Below are positions 52,322 to 60,340 of a stretch of DNA of 64,000 bases, piece by piece. This stretch comes from Gammaproteobacteria bacterium (lineage in GTDB: Bacteria; Pseudomonadota; Gammaproteobacteria; Pseudomonadales; Azotimanducaceae): NCBI GenBank assembly GCA_002690865.1, contig NZGG01000041.1, forward strand, positions 1-64,000, read 5' to 3'. Below the pieces are notes generated by a model. The model saw nothing but the letters and a program-made list of their open reading frames with translations. It searched no databases and was not told the DNA's origin. The translations under genes and the position numbers were made by a program. Within the stretch, counting starts at the first letter, position 1, and each line of letters opens with the position of its first letter.

Positions 52322-53506
52322 TTATCTGCTAGCAATGCAATCATAAAAACTATTTACTAACTTTGATGATCGAGATGGGGCAGCTACATCTGCCTGCATT
52401 TGATTCATTGCATAGCCAAATCCAACGTTATTCAATGGGTCTGCAAACCCCAAGGAACCTCCTGCCCCACCATGGCCAAAGGAGCCCGGATATGGACCAT
52501 GAGCGTTTTCTGAATTTAGCATGAAGCCACGTGCACAACGAACCCGGGTACCAGTAACATTATCAATTTCTCCATCAACCTCTATTTTTGTTGCAGCAGC
52601 AATAGCCTCGGACGAAATGATACGATCACCATCAAGATCACCTCCATTTGCGAGAGCGCCATAAATGGTCGCGATACCTCGCGCATTAGCTTGGCCATTC
52701 GCTCCCGCAATCTCTGCACGACGCCAAGCATTACTGCTTGCATCGCGATAAGGAGCAATAGAGGGGTTCAAAAGAGCGACATCATAAAACTTTGCCGATC
52801 GCGGTGGTTCTTGCATTTTTGTCTCCTTCCGCGCTCTATTTGGACCAATCAGTTCCCCACATCGGCTAATTTGTGACTCCGGTATTCCAATAAAAAAATC
52901 CGCTTCCAAAGGATCTGACACCTTTTCATGGAAATAGCTACCGAGGGATTTTCCCGTAATTCTTCGAATCAATTCTCCGGGGAAATAGCCCCAGGTAATC
53001 GCGTGATATCCAACAGCCGTGCCCGGTTCCCAGAATGGTTTCTGAGCAGCCAAGAGATTCACCATCTTTGGAAAATCATAGAGATCCTCAACCGCTAGTT
53101 TCTGATCAACACCACACAGACCAGCCTGATGAGATAATAATTGGGCAACTGTAACATCTTGCTTACCTTCTGCACCAAACTCTGGCCAATAGGTTATAAC
53201 CTTCTCGTTATAATCAACAAGTCCATCATCAACCAGAATAGCAAGGCACAAAGACCCCATTCCTTTCGTACTGGAATAAACATTAATAAGCGTATCTGAT
53301 CGCCAAGGAACCGTCATTTCCCGATTAATATAACCGCCCCAAATATCCACGACCTTCTTGCCCTCATGAAAAATACAGCAACTAGCGCCTACCTCAATAT
53401 CCCCCCATAAATCAGCAAAAACATCAGCTACTCGTTCAAAACCTTTCGATACATTACCCTCAATTGTGACGTTCATCGACGACTCAGCTATAGTAGTTTG
53501 AGTCAT
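52322..53506 (-). CDS. Serine beta-lactamase-fold hydrolase (EstB-like)
   Basis: A 394-residue protein of the class C beta-lactamase / D-alanyl-D-alanine carboxypeptidase-like esterase family. The catalytic set is S78 and K81 in SSTKGMGS, Y167 in VGYHAITWG, and the late FGHGGAGGS segment in place of KTG. There is no signal peptide, which argues for a cytoplasmic esterase or amidase rather than a beta-lactamase. It converges on the GH32-like gene, 21 bases away. Substrate unknown. Confidence 0.85.
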   Translation of the reverse strand: MTQTTIAESSMNVTIEGNVSKGFERVADVFADLWGDIEVGASCCIFHEGKKVVDIWGGYINREMTVPWRSDTLINVYSSTKGMGSLCLAILVDDGLVDYNEKVITYWPEFGAEGKQDVTVAQLLSHQAGLCGVDQKLAVEDLYDFPKMVNLLAAQKPFWEPGTAVGYHAITWGYFPGELIRRITGKSLGSYFHEKVSDPLEADFFIGIPESQISRCGELIGPNRARKETKMQEPPRSAKFYDVALLNPSIAPYRDASSNAWRRAEIAGANGQANARGIATIYGALANGGDLDGDRIISSEAIAAATKIEVDGEIDNVTGTRVRCARGFMLNSENAHGPYPGSFGHGGAGGSLGFADPLNNVGFGYAMNQMQADVAAPSRSSKLVNSFYDCIASR

Positions 53507-53564
53507 TATATAGTTCCTCGAATCAAATTTCTGAACACCCGTTACATAATTTTAGGGGTTTGCC

Positions 53565-54118
53565 ATGACGGGGAAAGTAAGACGTGTTTACGTTGTCCTT
53601 GCAGAAGCTTTTGCACAGAAAAATGTAACGAGTTGCTTCTCACTATCAGCAACGTAAATGTGAATTGGGCAACTAGACTTGAAGAGAATGGTTATCGTTA
53701 CATCTGATAACGGCCTCGCCTTCGCTATAGGTATTGTGTTTGTCAAACCTAGAGATCGTATGGTGCTATCCAATGGCGACGGTATTTAGCTGATGCATAT
53801 TCAAGAGTTAGAAACTATAAAATATCATAATATGAATATTCTTATAGTCGTTATGAATAATGGCGCCTATAGCCAAAAGGTCGATAGACTTCGCTTGGAG
53901 GAGCTTTCAGAATCTGGCTCGGTACTTGGTAATACCGACTTCGCTGGTATCGTCCAAGGCTTTGGACTAATGGGGAAAACAATGACCCGCAGCAATGATA
54001 TCGGCGTAGCCCTGAGCGAACTGTTGAACAAGCATGAACAGCACTTTGGGACCTGAGTACATCGGTCAAAGGAGTGTTACGAATAATACGAGAAGGCCAT
54101 CCACCACCGATCAAATAG
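53565..54118 (+). pseudogene. ThDP-dependent enzyme (acetolactate synthase-like) with deleted middle
   Basis: An ATG at 53565 opens MTGKVRRVYVVLAEAFAQKN, a typical N-terminus of this family. A frame change then gives NVNWATRLEENGYRYI (to 53704). A few bases further the text jumps to the C-terminal thiamine-binding domain: LAFAIGIVFVKPRDRMVLSN, then GDGI, a TAG stop at 53787-53789, HIQELETIKYHNMNILIVVM, NNGAYSQK and DFAGIVQGFGL. After another frameshift it closes with REGHPPPIK and TAG at 54116-54118. About 350 central residues are missing. The frame from 53793 is part of this wreck, not a gene. Confidence 0.85.
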
Positions 54119-55024
54119 CTATTGAGTAGCTCGCTTACTCAAAATAGCATTGGCAACCCGCGAGCTATTGTCTCTTTCAAGCGCAGTAGAAATAAAATTG
54201 CCAGCGTCGATTAATTTATCAATATTAATCCCCGTTTCATAACCAAGTCCATGCATCATATAAACTACATCCTCTGTTGCAACATTACCGGTTGCTCCCT
54301 TTGCATAAGGGCAGCCTCCAAGACCAGCAACGGAACTATCAACAACACGAATACCATGACCTAGTGAGGCGTAAATATTTGCTAACGCCTGCCCGTACGT
54401 ATCATGACAGTGGACAGCAAGTTTCGAAGCCGGGATGGTTTGCGTCAACAAGTATAATAACTCATCAAATCGAGCAGGGGTTCCTATACCAATGGTATCC
54501 CCAAGAGAGATTTCATAACAACCCATATCAAGCAAAGAATTCCCCACTTCTAGGACGCGCTGAGGCTCTATCAGACCCTCGTAAGGACAGCCTACAACAC
54601 AAGAAATATAACCCCTTACACGCATACCATCAGCAGCAGCCCTTCCCATAAGGGGCTCAAAACGCGCCAAACTCTCGGCAATCGAGCAATTAATATTCCG
54701 TTGGTTAAATGCTTCAGAAGCCGCACTAAATACAGCGACCTCATCAGCTCCAGAGGCTAGCGCCAAATCATAGCCCCGCATATTCGGTGTTAAGGCGCTA
54801 TACACGACACCCGATTGTCGAGAAAATGACGAAAATACCTGATCACTTCCAGCCATTTGAGGGATTGCTTTAGGACTAACAAAGCTACCAGCTTCAATAT
54901 ATCTGACTCCAGACATCGCCAATAAGTTGATCAGATGCGCTTTGGTTTTAATGTCAATTGGTCTAGATTCATTTTGCAAGCCATCGCGCGCACCAACTTC
55001 GACAATTCTTATCAATTCACCCAT
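54119..55024 (-). CDS. mvaB: Hydroxymethylglutaryl-CoA lyase
   Basis: Cleaves HMG-CoA to acetoacetate and acetyl-CoA, the last step of leucine breakdown. The 301-residue TIM barrel has the VEVGARDGLQNE metal and catalytic motif near 8-19, LAVHCHDTYGQALAN with the metal-binding histidines, and the catalytic-loop GLGGCPYAKGATGNVATED (cysteine about 239). No methylcrotonyl-CoA carboxylase or isovaleryl-CoA dehydrogenase is nearby, so it might act on a related 3-hydroxy-acyl-CoA. Confidence 0.93.
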   Translation of the reverse strand: MGELIRIVEVGARDGLQNESRPIDIKTKAHLINLLAMSGVRYIEAGSFVSPKAIPQMAGSDQVFSSFSRQSGVVYSALTPNMRGYDLALASGADEVAVFSAASEAFNQRNINCSIAESLARFEPLMGRAAADGMRVRGYISCVVGCPYEGLIEPQRVLEVGNSLLDMGCYEISLGDTIGIGTPARFDELLYLLTQTIPASKLAVHCHDTYGQALANIYASLGHGIRVVDSSVAGLGGCPYAKGATGNVATEDVVYMMHGLGYETGINIDKLIDAGNFISTALERDNSSRVANAILSKRATQ

Positions 55025-55231
55025 AACAGTTCACCATCAAACGGAATTCAAAAAATAAATAAGTTTTTTTGATATACCAACCATACGTTGCCATCAAACA
55101 TGCTGGGACTATCGTTTCTTCAGAAGTCTGATAGAGTCGATACTACATTGACGAATTCTAAGTGCCAATATCTCGTTATCTTAAAACAAGGAACATTAGG
55201 TTAAAATGAGGACTAGTTCAAAAGTATTAAA

Positions 55232-55459
55232 ATGACTTGGCATAAGCCACTTCCTTTTCCTTTTAGCAAAAACTGTCCCATAATGAAAATCCCATCACAA
55301 AGTCCAATAGGTCAATCACCTGAGCATTTCGAAACAAAACTATTTGATCTTAAAAATGATCTTAGTCAGACCAAGCCCATCGATAATGAAGCTATCGAGA
55401 GCAAAATGATTGATACTATGATCAGGCTTATGGAAGAAAATTATGCGCCTGATGAATAA
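55232..55459 (+). CDS. Small hypothetical protein upstream of the dioxygenase
   Basis: A 75-codon frame ending 28 bases before the TauD-type gene, in the same direction. The second half is charged and helical (DLSQTKPIDNEAIESKMIDT). The likely start is 55232 or an internal ATG at 55283. No strong ribosome site is visible and I recognise no family. It could be a genuine short gene co-transcribed with the dioxygenase, or chance. Confidence 0.35.
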   Translation: MTWHKPLPFPFSKNCPIMKIPSQSPIGQSPEHFETKLFDLKNDLSQTKPIDNEAIESKMIDTMIRLMEENYAPDE

Positions 55460-55487
55460 TATATACATCTAGGACTAGGAGTTCCAA

Positions 55488-56318
55488 ATGAGTAAAGAAA
55501 AAAAATTCGCAGTTGATCCCATGACCCCAACCTTTGGTGCGGAGGTCTTAGGTATAGATTTGAGCGAGCAACTAAGTGAAAGCGTATTAAAAGATTTAGA
55601 AGCGGAACTTCTAAAATGGAAGGTTCTTTTCTTTCGAAATCAACATATCGGTATTGAGGATCAAAAGCGGCTTGGTTCTTGGTTTGGCAAACTGGAAGTA
55701 CACCCCACTGCACAACATAATCCTGAAGTAGTCCGGATCGAAGAAGATGATAAACGCAGAGCACATAATAATCTTTGGCACTCCGATATGTCTTTTAAAC
55801 TGGAGCCTCCGCTCGGATCTATTCTTAAGGCTGAGGAAATTCCAGCGGTTGGAGGTGATACTCTATTTGCTGATATGGAACAGGCTTATCAGGGGCTCAG
55901 CAATGAAATCAAGCAACTCATCGATGACGCTCATGCCCTGCACTGCTGGCCATCAGCATGGATCGACCTCGCCATGAGCTCAGAGGGCATATCAGATCGC
56001 GATGAATTCCGGCGTCAATGCCCGGACCCAGAGCACCCGGTCGTGCGCAGTCACCCCCAAACAGGTAACAAAAGTCTATATGTAAATACCGCATTCACTC
56101 GCAGAATTATCGGTATGAATAAAAGTGAAAGCGATGAACTACTTAAAAAGCTTTACCAACAGGCCTCAATACCCGAATATCAGTGTCGGTTTCGCTGGCA
56201 GAAAAACTCTGTGGCATTCTGGGACAATCGCTGTACTCAGCACTATGCCGTGGCAGATTTTTTTCCTATGCGTCGTATAGTTGAAAGGATTACTATCTGC
56301 GGCAATATTCCTCATTAG
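55488..56318 (+). CDS. TauD/TfdA-family Fe(II)/2-oxoglutarate dioxygenase
   Basis: A 276-residue enzyme of the taurine dioxygenase type. The iron ligands are H98 and D100 in LWHSDMSF and H252 in CTQHYAV; R263 should bind 2-oxoglutarate. The opening MTPTFGAEVLGIDLSE is family-typical. AGGAG lies 8 bases before the ATG. No sulfonate transporter or ssu/tau gene is adjacent, so taurine is only one possible substrate; aryloxyacids, alkyl sulfates and alpha-ketoglutarate-linked hydroxylations are others. Confidence 0.88.
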   Translation: MSKEKKFAVDPMTPTFGAEVLGIDLSEQLSESVLKDLEAELLKWKVLFFRNQHIGIEDQKRLGSWFGKLEVHPTAQHNPEVVRIEEDDKRRAHNNLWHSDMSFKLEPPLGSILKAEEIPAVGGDTLFADMEQAYQGLSNEIKQLIDDAHALHCWPSAWIDLAMSSEGISDRDEFRRQCPDPEHPVVRSHPQTGNKSLYVNTAFTRRIIGMNKSESDELLKKLYQQASIPEYQCRFRWQKNSVAFWDNRCTQHYAVADFFPMRRIVERITICGNIPH

Positions 56319-56417
56319 CAAGGACGAATGAGCAATATTGAGATCACTGGCTAAGTAATTCACATATACACAATCTCTGCTTTCTGGTTCATGGCAGCAA
56401 CATCCCATTAAACAAAT

Positions 56418-56450
56418 TTGACAAGCAGTTAATCTAACTTTGCCTATAAT
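56418..56450 (+). promoter_or_regulatory. Candidate promoter with perfect hexamers but long spacer
   Basis: TTGACA (56418-56423) and TATAAT (56445-56450) are both perfect sigma-70 hexamers, but the 21-base spacer is too long for optimal use. The -10 box alone may be functional, or an activator may be needed. It would drive the short frame at 56611 and the Nudix gene. The 56319-56610 gap otherwise holds nothing I can name. Confidence 0.4.
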
Positions 56451-56610
56451 AGGAACCGCTTCTCCGCTTCCTGTATCATGTCATGAGAAAAAGGTTACAC
56501 TCAGACTCAATCAGAAATCGGACTAACTAAAATCACAACCGATGAAAGTCTATTCATGTTGGGAATAACTTTGGCGCACATTTTTTAGGGAAATCCTGAA
56601 AGTTAGTAAG

Positions 56611-56922
56611 ATGATATCAGTAACCAAAAATCAGGTGTGTTTTCCATTATTTAGCAATCTCTCATTGCTACCGAACAGTCAACTTACTAATCGAATCGGT
56701 AAGAATGATCTCATATCAATTCCTAAGGAAATTTACACAGAGAAGGCGATAGGAGAAAATCCTTGGCCAGGATTCAAATCAACCCCTGAAAGAAGGAGGT
56801 ACAGTATCCAGCCTAATGATTCACGTACAGCAGAGGGCAAAAACTTTATATTCACGCCTTACGCCGATACAGGTAATGACGGTGCAGCCTTCCGTACTAT
56901 TTTCCCTCTCACAGCAGAATAA
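56611..56922 (+). CDS. Hypothetical protein preceding the Nudix gene
   Basis: A 103-codon frame ending 8 bases before the Nudix hydrolase gene. The sequence has no signal peptide or membrane helix; the second half (ENPWPGFKSTPERRRY, then FTPYADTGNDGAAFRTIFPL) looks protein-like but belongs to no family I know. It may be a real gene, or the truncated end of an older one, given the amount of gene decay nearby. Confidence 0.35.
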   Translation: MISVTKNQVCFPLFSNLSLLPNSQLTNRIGKNDLISIPKEIYTEKAIGENPWPGFKSTPERRRYSIQPNDSRTAEGKNFIFTPYADTGNDGAAFRTIFPLTAE

Positions 56923-56930
56923 AATCGAGC

Positions 56931-57710
56931 ATGTCCAATAAATCGATACAGTACCTTGAGTTCAAAACTAACCATTTTGGAGGGGTTTTGATTAATCCTA
57001 GCTCCCTCCCTAATGAAACAGTATATTTCGCCAATCAACTAGAGAACTCTCTTGATAAGTGGAAAAAAGAGAATTTTTTATTGGCTTGGCTTGAAATTCC
57101 TATCTCGAATTCCAGACTCATTCCTGTAGCCGTAGACTTAGGATTCGAATTTCATCACAGCAGTAAAAATTACCTAATGATGACTTATCAGCTGGAGGAA
57201 AATGCATTTATTCCTCCCTACGCCACCCACTATACTGGAGCTGGGGGTGTTGTAATCAATGAGCAAGATGAATTACTTGTTGTTAGTGAGCGTTATCGAG
57301 GCTCCGAGAATTCGCCATTCATCTACAAATTACCCGGTGGCACAATTCACGAGGGGGAGCATATTGCTGAAGCCGTAGTGCGAGAAGTTAAAGAAGAAAC
57401 AGGTGTCGATACAGAATTTGAATATTTGATTTGCTTTCGACATTGGCATGGATACAAGTATGGGAAGTCTGATATCTACTTTGTCTGCAGATTACGTCCT
57501 TTGAATTATCACATCACCCGACAAGAGGCTGAAATTGCTGACTGCCGATGGATGCCAATTCAGGACTACTTGGGATCAGAGCAAGTAACCGCATTCAATA
57601 AACGTATAGTAGAAGCAACCCTAAGTAACAAAGGCCTTAATACAGCAGAGGTTGATGGATACCCAAACCAATCAATGCATGAGTTTTTTATGCCCAGTCG
57701 ATCAACATAA
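56931..57710 (+). CDS. Nudix hydrolase, NUDT6-like
   Basis: A 259-residue protein. An N-terminal domain (about 1-95) of the kind found in NUDT6 and plant Nudix proteins precedes the hydrolase fold. The Nudix box is complete at 137-159: GTIHEGE, then REVKEETGV. Family members hydrolyse nucleoside diphosphates linked to another group; NUDT6/plant relatives act on NADH or ADP-ribose. It converges on the ADP-ribosylglycohydrolase gene, so a link to ADP-ribose turnover is possible but only suggested by position. Confidence 0.88.
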   Translation: MSNKSIQYLEFKTNHFGGVLINPSSLPNETVYFANQLENSLDKWKKENFLLAWLEIPISNSRLIPVAVDLGFEFHHSSKNYLMMTYQLEENAFIPPYATHYTGAGGVVINEQDELLVVSERYRGSENSPFIYKLPGGTIHEGEHIAEAVVREVKEETGVDTEFEYLICFRHWHGYKYGKSDIYFVCRLRPLNYHITRQEAEIADCRWMPIQDYLGSEQVTAFNKRIVEATLSNKGLNTAEVDGYPNQSMHEFFMPSRST

Positions 57711-57832
57711 CAAATATAGATAGAAGGAACGTATTAAATTTCTGACTTCGCCACTACCATAATTAATAGAAATTCCTGCCCCTTACATGCAAGCATTATG
57801 GCTAAATCTTCTTATGTAGTTAAATAACTCGC

Positions 57833-58831
57833 TTATCGCGTTTCCCACTCGTGACACAAACGCTTGCCTAAAGAATGAATTTCTCTACTGTACATAACTT
57901 TTTCTGCTAAACCGATAGGGAGTGCGGACACACCATTAAATGCCCCGCTAATGGAACCAGCAATTGCTGCCGTAGTATCAACATCTCCACCCGCACGCAG
58001 AGCACATTCTACAGTCTCTAAATAGTTATTGGGTGAGTTTACAAACGCATAAAGCGCCATCAGAACGGTTGGCTCAGTACTTACCGGAATTCCAAACCAA
58101 CTATGCTCTTTGCGGCTCAAGCGGGAATCGTCCGTCATTATAGCATCCATCGCTGCAAGAACCTCTGCATCCGAAAGAGACACCCATTCCTTAATCAGAA
58201 GAATGTGTTTGGCGAGATCCTCATCTTGGTTGGCAACCGCATTGGCGACTGACTCCACAAACTCGCCCGCCGAAAACTCTGTCTGTGAAACGACAAAGGC
58301 AACAGCAGCTCCTATCGCAAGCGCTCCCGAAATTGCTTTGGGATGGCGATGAGTGATAACACTTGCTTTGTATACATCATCTTCAAGATTTTCAGCTCGT
58401 TCATGATCCCACAAGCCAACTGGTGCCATACGCATAGCTGCCCCATTCCATGGTTTATCATCTATTAAAGCTGCTTCATCCCATGGCACACCCTCAATCA
58501 ACCTTTTAACTGCGTTGTCTGCAACTTTACCCTGGCCAACAATTTCACCTGATTGCCATAATTTTACAAATTCGGAAGCGATGGCGCCGCCATCAACATC
58601 ACCGCTACTCAAAATACCTTTAACAAGCGCAATGGTAAGCTGGGTGTCATCAGTGCATTGACCTAAAGGAAAGGGCTTATCTCTACTTTTGTGATGACAC
58701 TCCCTAAAGTTACTCGTCAGATTATCCAGCTCCAAAATTTTTTCTCGAGACCAGCCCTCAATAGGTGCGCCTAAGGCATCACCAATTGCACAGCCCAAAA
58801 GACATCCAATAAACCGCTCCTCTTTTTCCAT
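57833..58831 (-). CDS. ADP-ribosylglycohydrolase (ARH/DraG) family protein
   Basis: A 332-residue all-helical protein. Metal-binding motifs are GCAIGDALGAP near 10-20, GQCTDDTQLTIAL near 57-69, and the late AGGDVDTTAAIAG near 278-290, which supplies the two-magnesium site. The family removes ADP-ribose from arginine, serine or other adducts. The ATG at 58831 is preferred because GGGG AAG lies just upstream; 58843 is the alternative and adds four residues. No ADP-ribosyltransferase partner is nearby. Confidence 0.88.
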   Translation of the reverse strand: MEKEERFIGCLLGCAIGDALGAPIEGWSREKILELDNLTSNFRECHHKSRDKPFPLGQCTDDTQLTIALVKGILSSGDVDGGAIASEFVKLWQSGEIVGQGKVADNAVKRLIEGVPWDEAALIDDKPWNGAAMRMAPVGLWDHERAENLEDDVYKASVITHRHPKAISGALAIGAAVAFVVSQTEFSAGEFVESVANAVANQDEDLAKHILLIKEWVSLSDAEVLAAMDAIMTDDSRLSRKEHSWFGIPVSTEPTVLMALYAFVNSPNNYLETVECALRAGGDVDTTAAIAGSISGAFNGVSALPIGLAEKVMYSREIHSLGKRLCHEWETR

Positions 58832-58968
58832 ACTTCCCCACATTCGTCAAGTTCACTTTCGCGAATTATACAAAATCGAATCATTGGTTGCCCTAGAAAA
58901 ATTTAATCACAGTAAACTGCTGCTCAAAGATGTATACTATAATCCTCTAGATAGTGGGGTATCACTCA

Positions 58969-59850
58969 ATGCCGATAGATTCTGAGACCCACGAAGCACT
59001 CGGTCTTCACGAGACATCATCTAAAAGTGTAAGCGCTACAACACCGAAGGGGAAATCTTGGACAGAACCAGAGGGTGATCGGCAATATCATCCCTGCGCA
59101 GAAGCCCACCCAAAGCAGGGGCTGCCTAAAGGCGACGTATTTCATATTAAAGATTGGTCTAATAGTAAGATCTATCCAAATTCATCCCGTGATATCTACA
59201 TTTACACTCCACCAAGGATAAACCAAATTGCTGAGGCGCCCTCACTCGCGTTTTTTAACGATGGCGCAATGTATGTTGATCCAAATGGATCAGTTCGTGC
59301 AGTGCAGGTCATGGATAGTCTAATACAATCAAAAGATATACCGCCTACAGTTGGCGTTTTCGTTAATCCAGGGAAAGAGAGAAGCTTCGAATATGACTCA
59401 ATAACGCCCACATTCGTTTCCTTCATCAACGAGGAAATACTTCCTCTAATAGAAAATCATCTTGGATACGAACTAAACAAAGATCCTGCGAGACGTCTAA
59501 TATGCGGTATGTCGAGCGGAGGGATTTGTGCATTCAACGCCGCATGGCATTCTCCGAACAGTTTTGGTCACGTATTATCACATTGCGGCTCATTTACGAA
59601 TATTCGGGGTGGTCATAACTATCCCTATCTAGTAAGGAGTACAGAAAAGAAGCCAATTAAAGTGCTACTCCAATCAGGTAAGGATGACCTAAATATACTT
59701 TATGGGAATTGGGCGATTGCCAATAAAGATATGGCATCCGCGCTCGAGTTCTCTGGCTACGACTATAAGTTTATCTTTGGGGAGGGTACTCATAGTGTAA
59801 GACATGGTGGAGCAATTTTTGCCGACTCCTTAACATGGTTATGGTCATGA
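58969..59850 (+). CDS. Enterochelin esterase-like alpha/beta hydrolase
   Basis: A 293-residue protein of the same PF00756 family as the two esterases near the left end, but only distantly similar. Catalytic residues are S182 in CGMSSGG, D239 or D240 in GKDDLN, and H275 in EGTHSV. ATG 58969 is used, with GGGG about 10 bases upstream; a GTG five codons earlier is possible. No signal peptide. Related proteins act on sugar esters or polyketide-type lactones; the substrate here is unknown. No siderophore gene is present. Confidence 0.8.
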   Translation: MPIDSETHEALGLHETSSKSVSATTPKGKSWTEPEGDRQYHPCAEAHPKQGLPKGDVFHIKDWSNSKIYPNSSRDIYIYTPPRINQIAEAPSLAFFNDGAMYVDPNGSVRAVQVMDSLIQSKDIPPTVGVFVNPGKERSFEYDSITPTFVSFINEEILPLIENHLGYELNKDPARRLICGMSSGGICAFNAAWHSPNSFGHVLSHCGSFTNIRGGHNYPYLVRSTEKKPIKVLLQSGKDDLNILYGNWAIANKDMASALEFSGYDYKFIFGEGTHSVRHGGAIFADSLTWLWS

Positions 59851-60000
59851 GCAAGCACATAAAGCGTTAGGTAGGACCTCTACTCTCAAATAAAAATTAT
59901 TATTAAGCATACATAAGTGTAACGCCTACTCAGTTAGCGAACTAGGCTACTATACAAAACAGGTGGTCATTACATTTTTTATGTTTTCGCGGAATTTTAT

Positions 60001-60328
60001 ATGAAAAAAAAGCTTACTCCTGATCAGCTTTTACCTCTGCTGGATACTGACATCATTTGCCAATAGTGCACATCAGCCAAGTGTTATTCTTTTCTTAGTT
60101 GACGACATGGGTTGGAGTGATATCGGCGTTTATGGAAATAATTTCTATGTAACACCCAACATCGATGCGTTAGCCGAAATTGGATCAATCCAGCTATTCG
60201 ATCTTCGCGACGATCCCGGCGAGCAAATCAATCTCGTGAAACGTGAACCCGAGAAAGCAAAGTCTTTACTCGCAGAACTCCATGCTTGAAAAAAACGTGT
60301 TGGTGCTGCGATGCCAATTCAGCGCTAG
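60001..60328 (+). pseudogene. Sulfatase with deleted middle
   Basis: The ATG at 60001 is followed by a run of eight A; if one more A were present, the frame would read MKKKSLLLISFYLCWILTSF, ANSAHQ, a clear signal peptide. In the frame beyond, PSVILFLVDDMGWSDIGVYG and NFYVTPNIDALAEIG match the sulfatase N-terminus, then the text jumps directly to the C-terminus IQLFDLRDDPGEQINLVKRE. A TGA at 60287-60289 replaces the Trp expected before KKRVGAAMP. The catalytic CxPxR region and about 350-400 residues are missing. The enzyme would have been exported and cleaved sulfate esters. Confidence 0.87.
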
Positions 60329-60340
60329 ATGCTTGTCAGC

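Noticed and set aside
53793-54056. 87-codon frame taken as a small intact gene
   Set aside because: It is the C-terminal part of the broken ThDP-enzyme gene, in frame with GDGI before a TAG stop.
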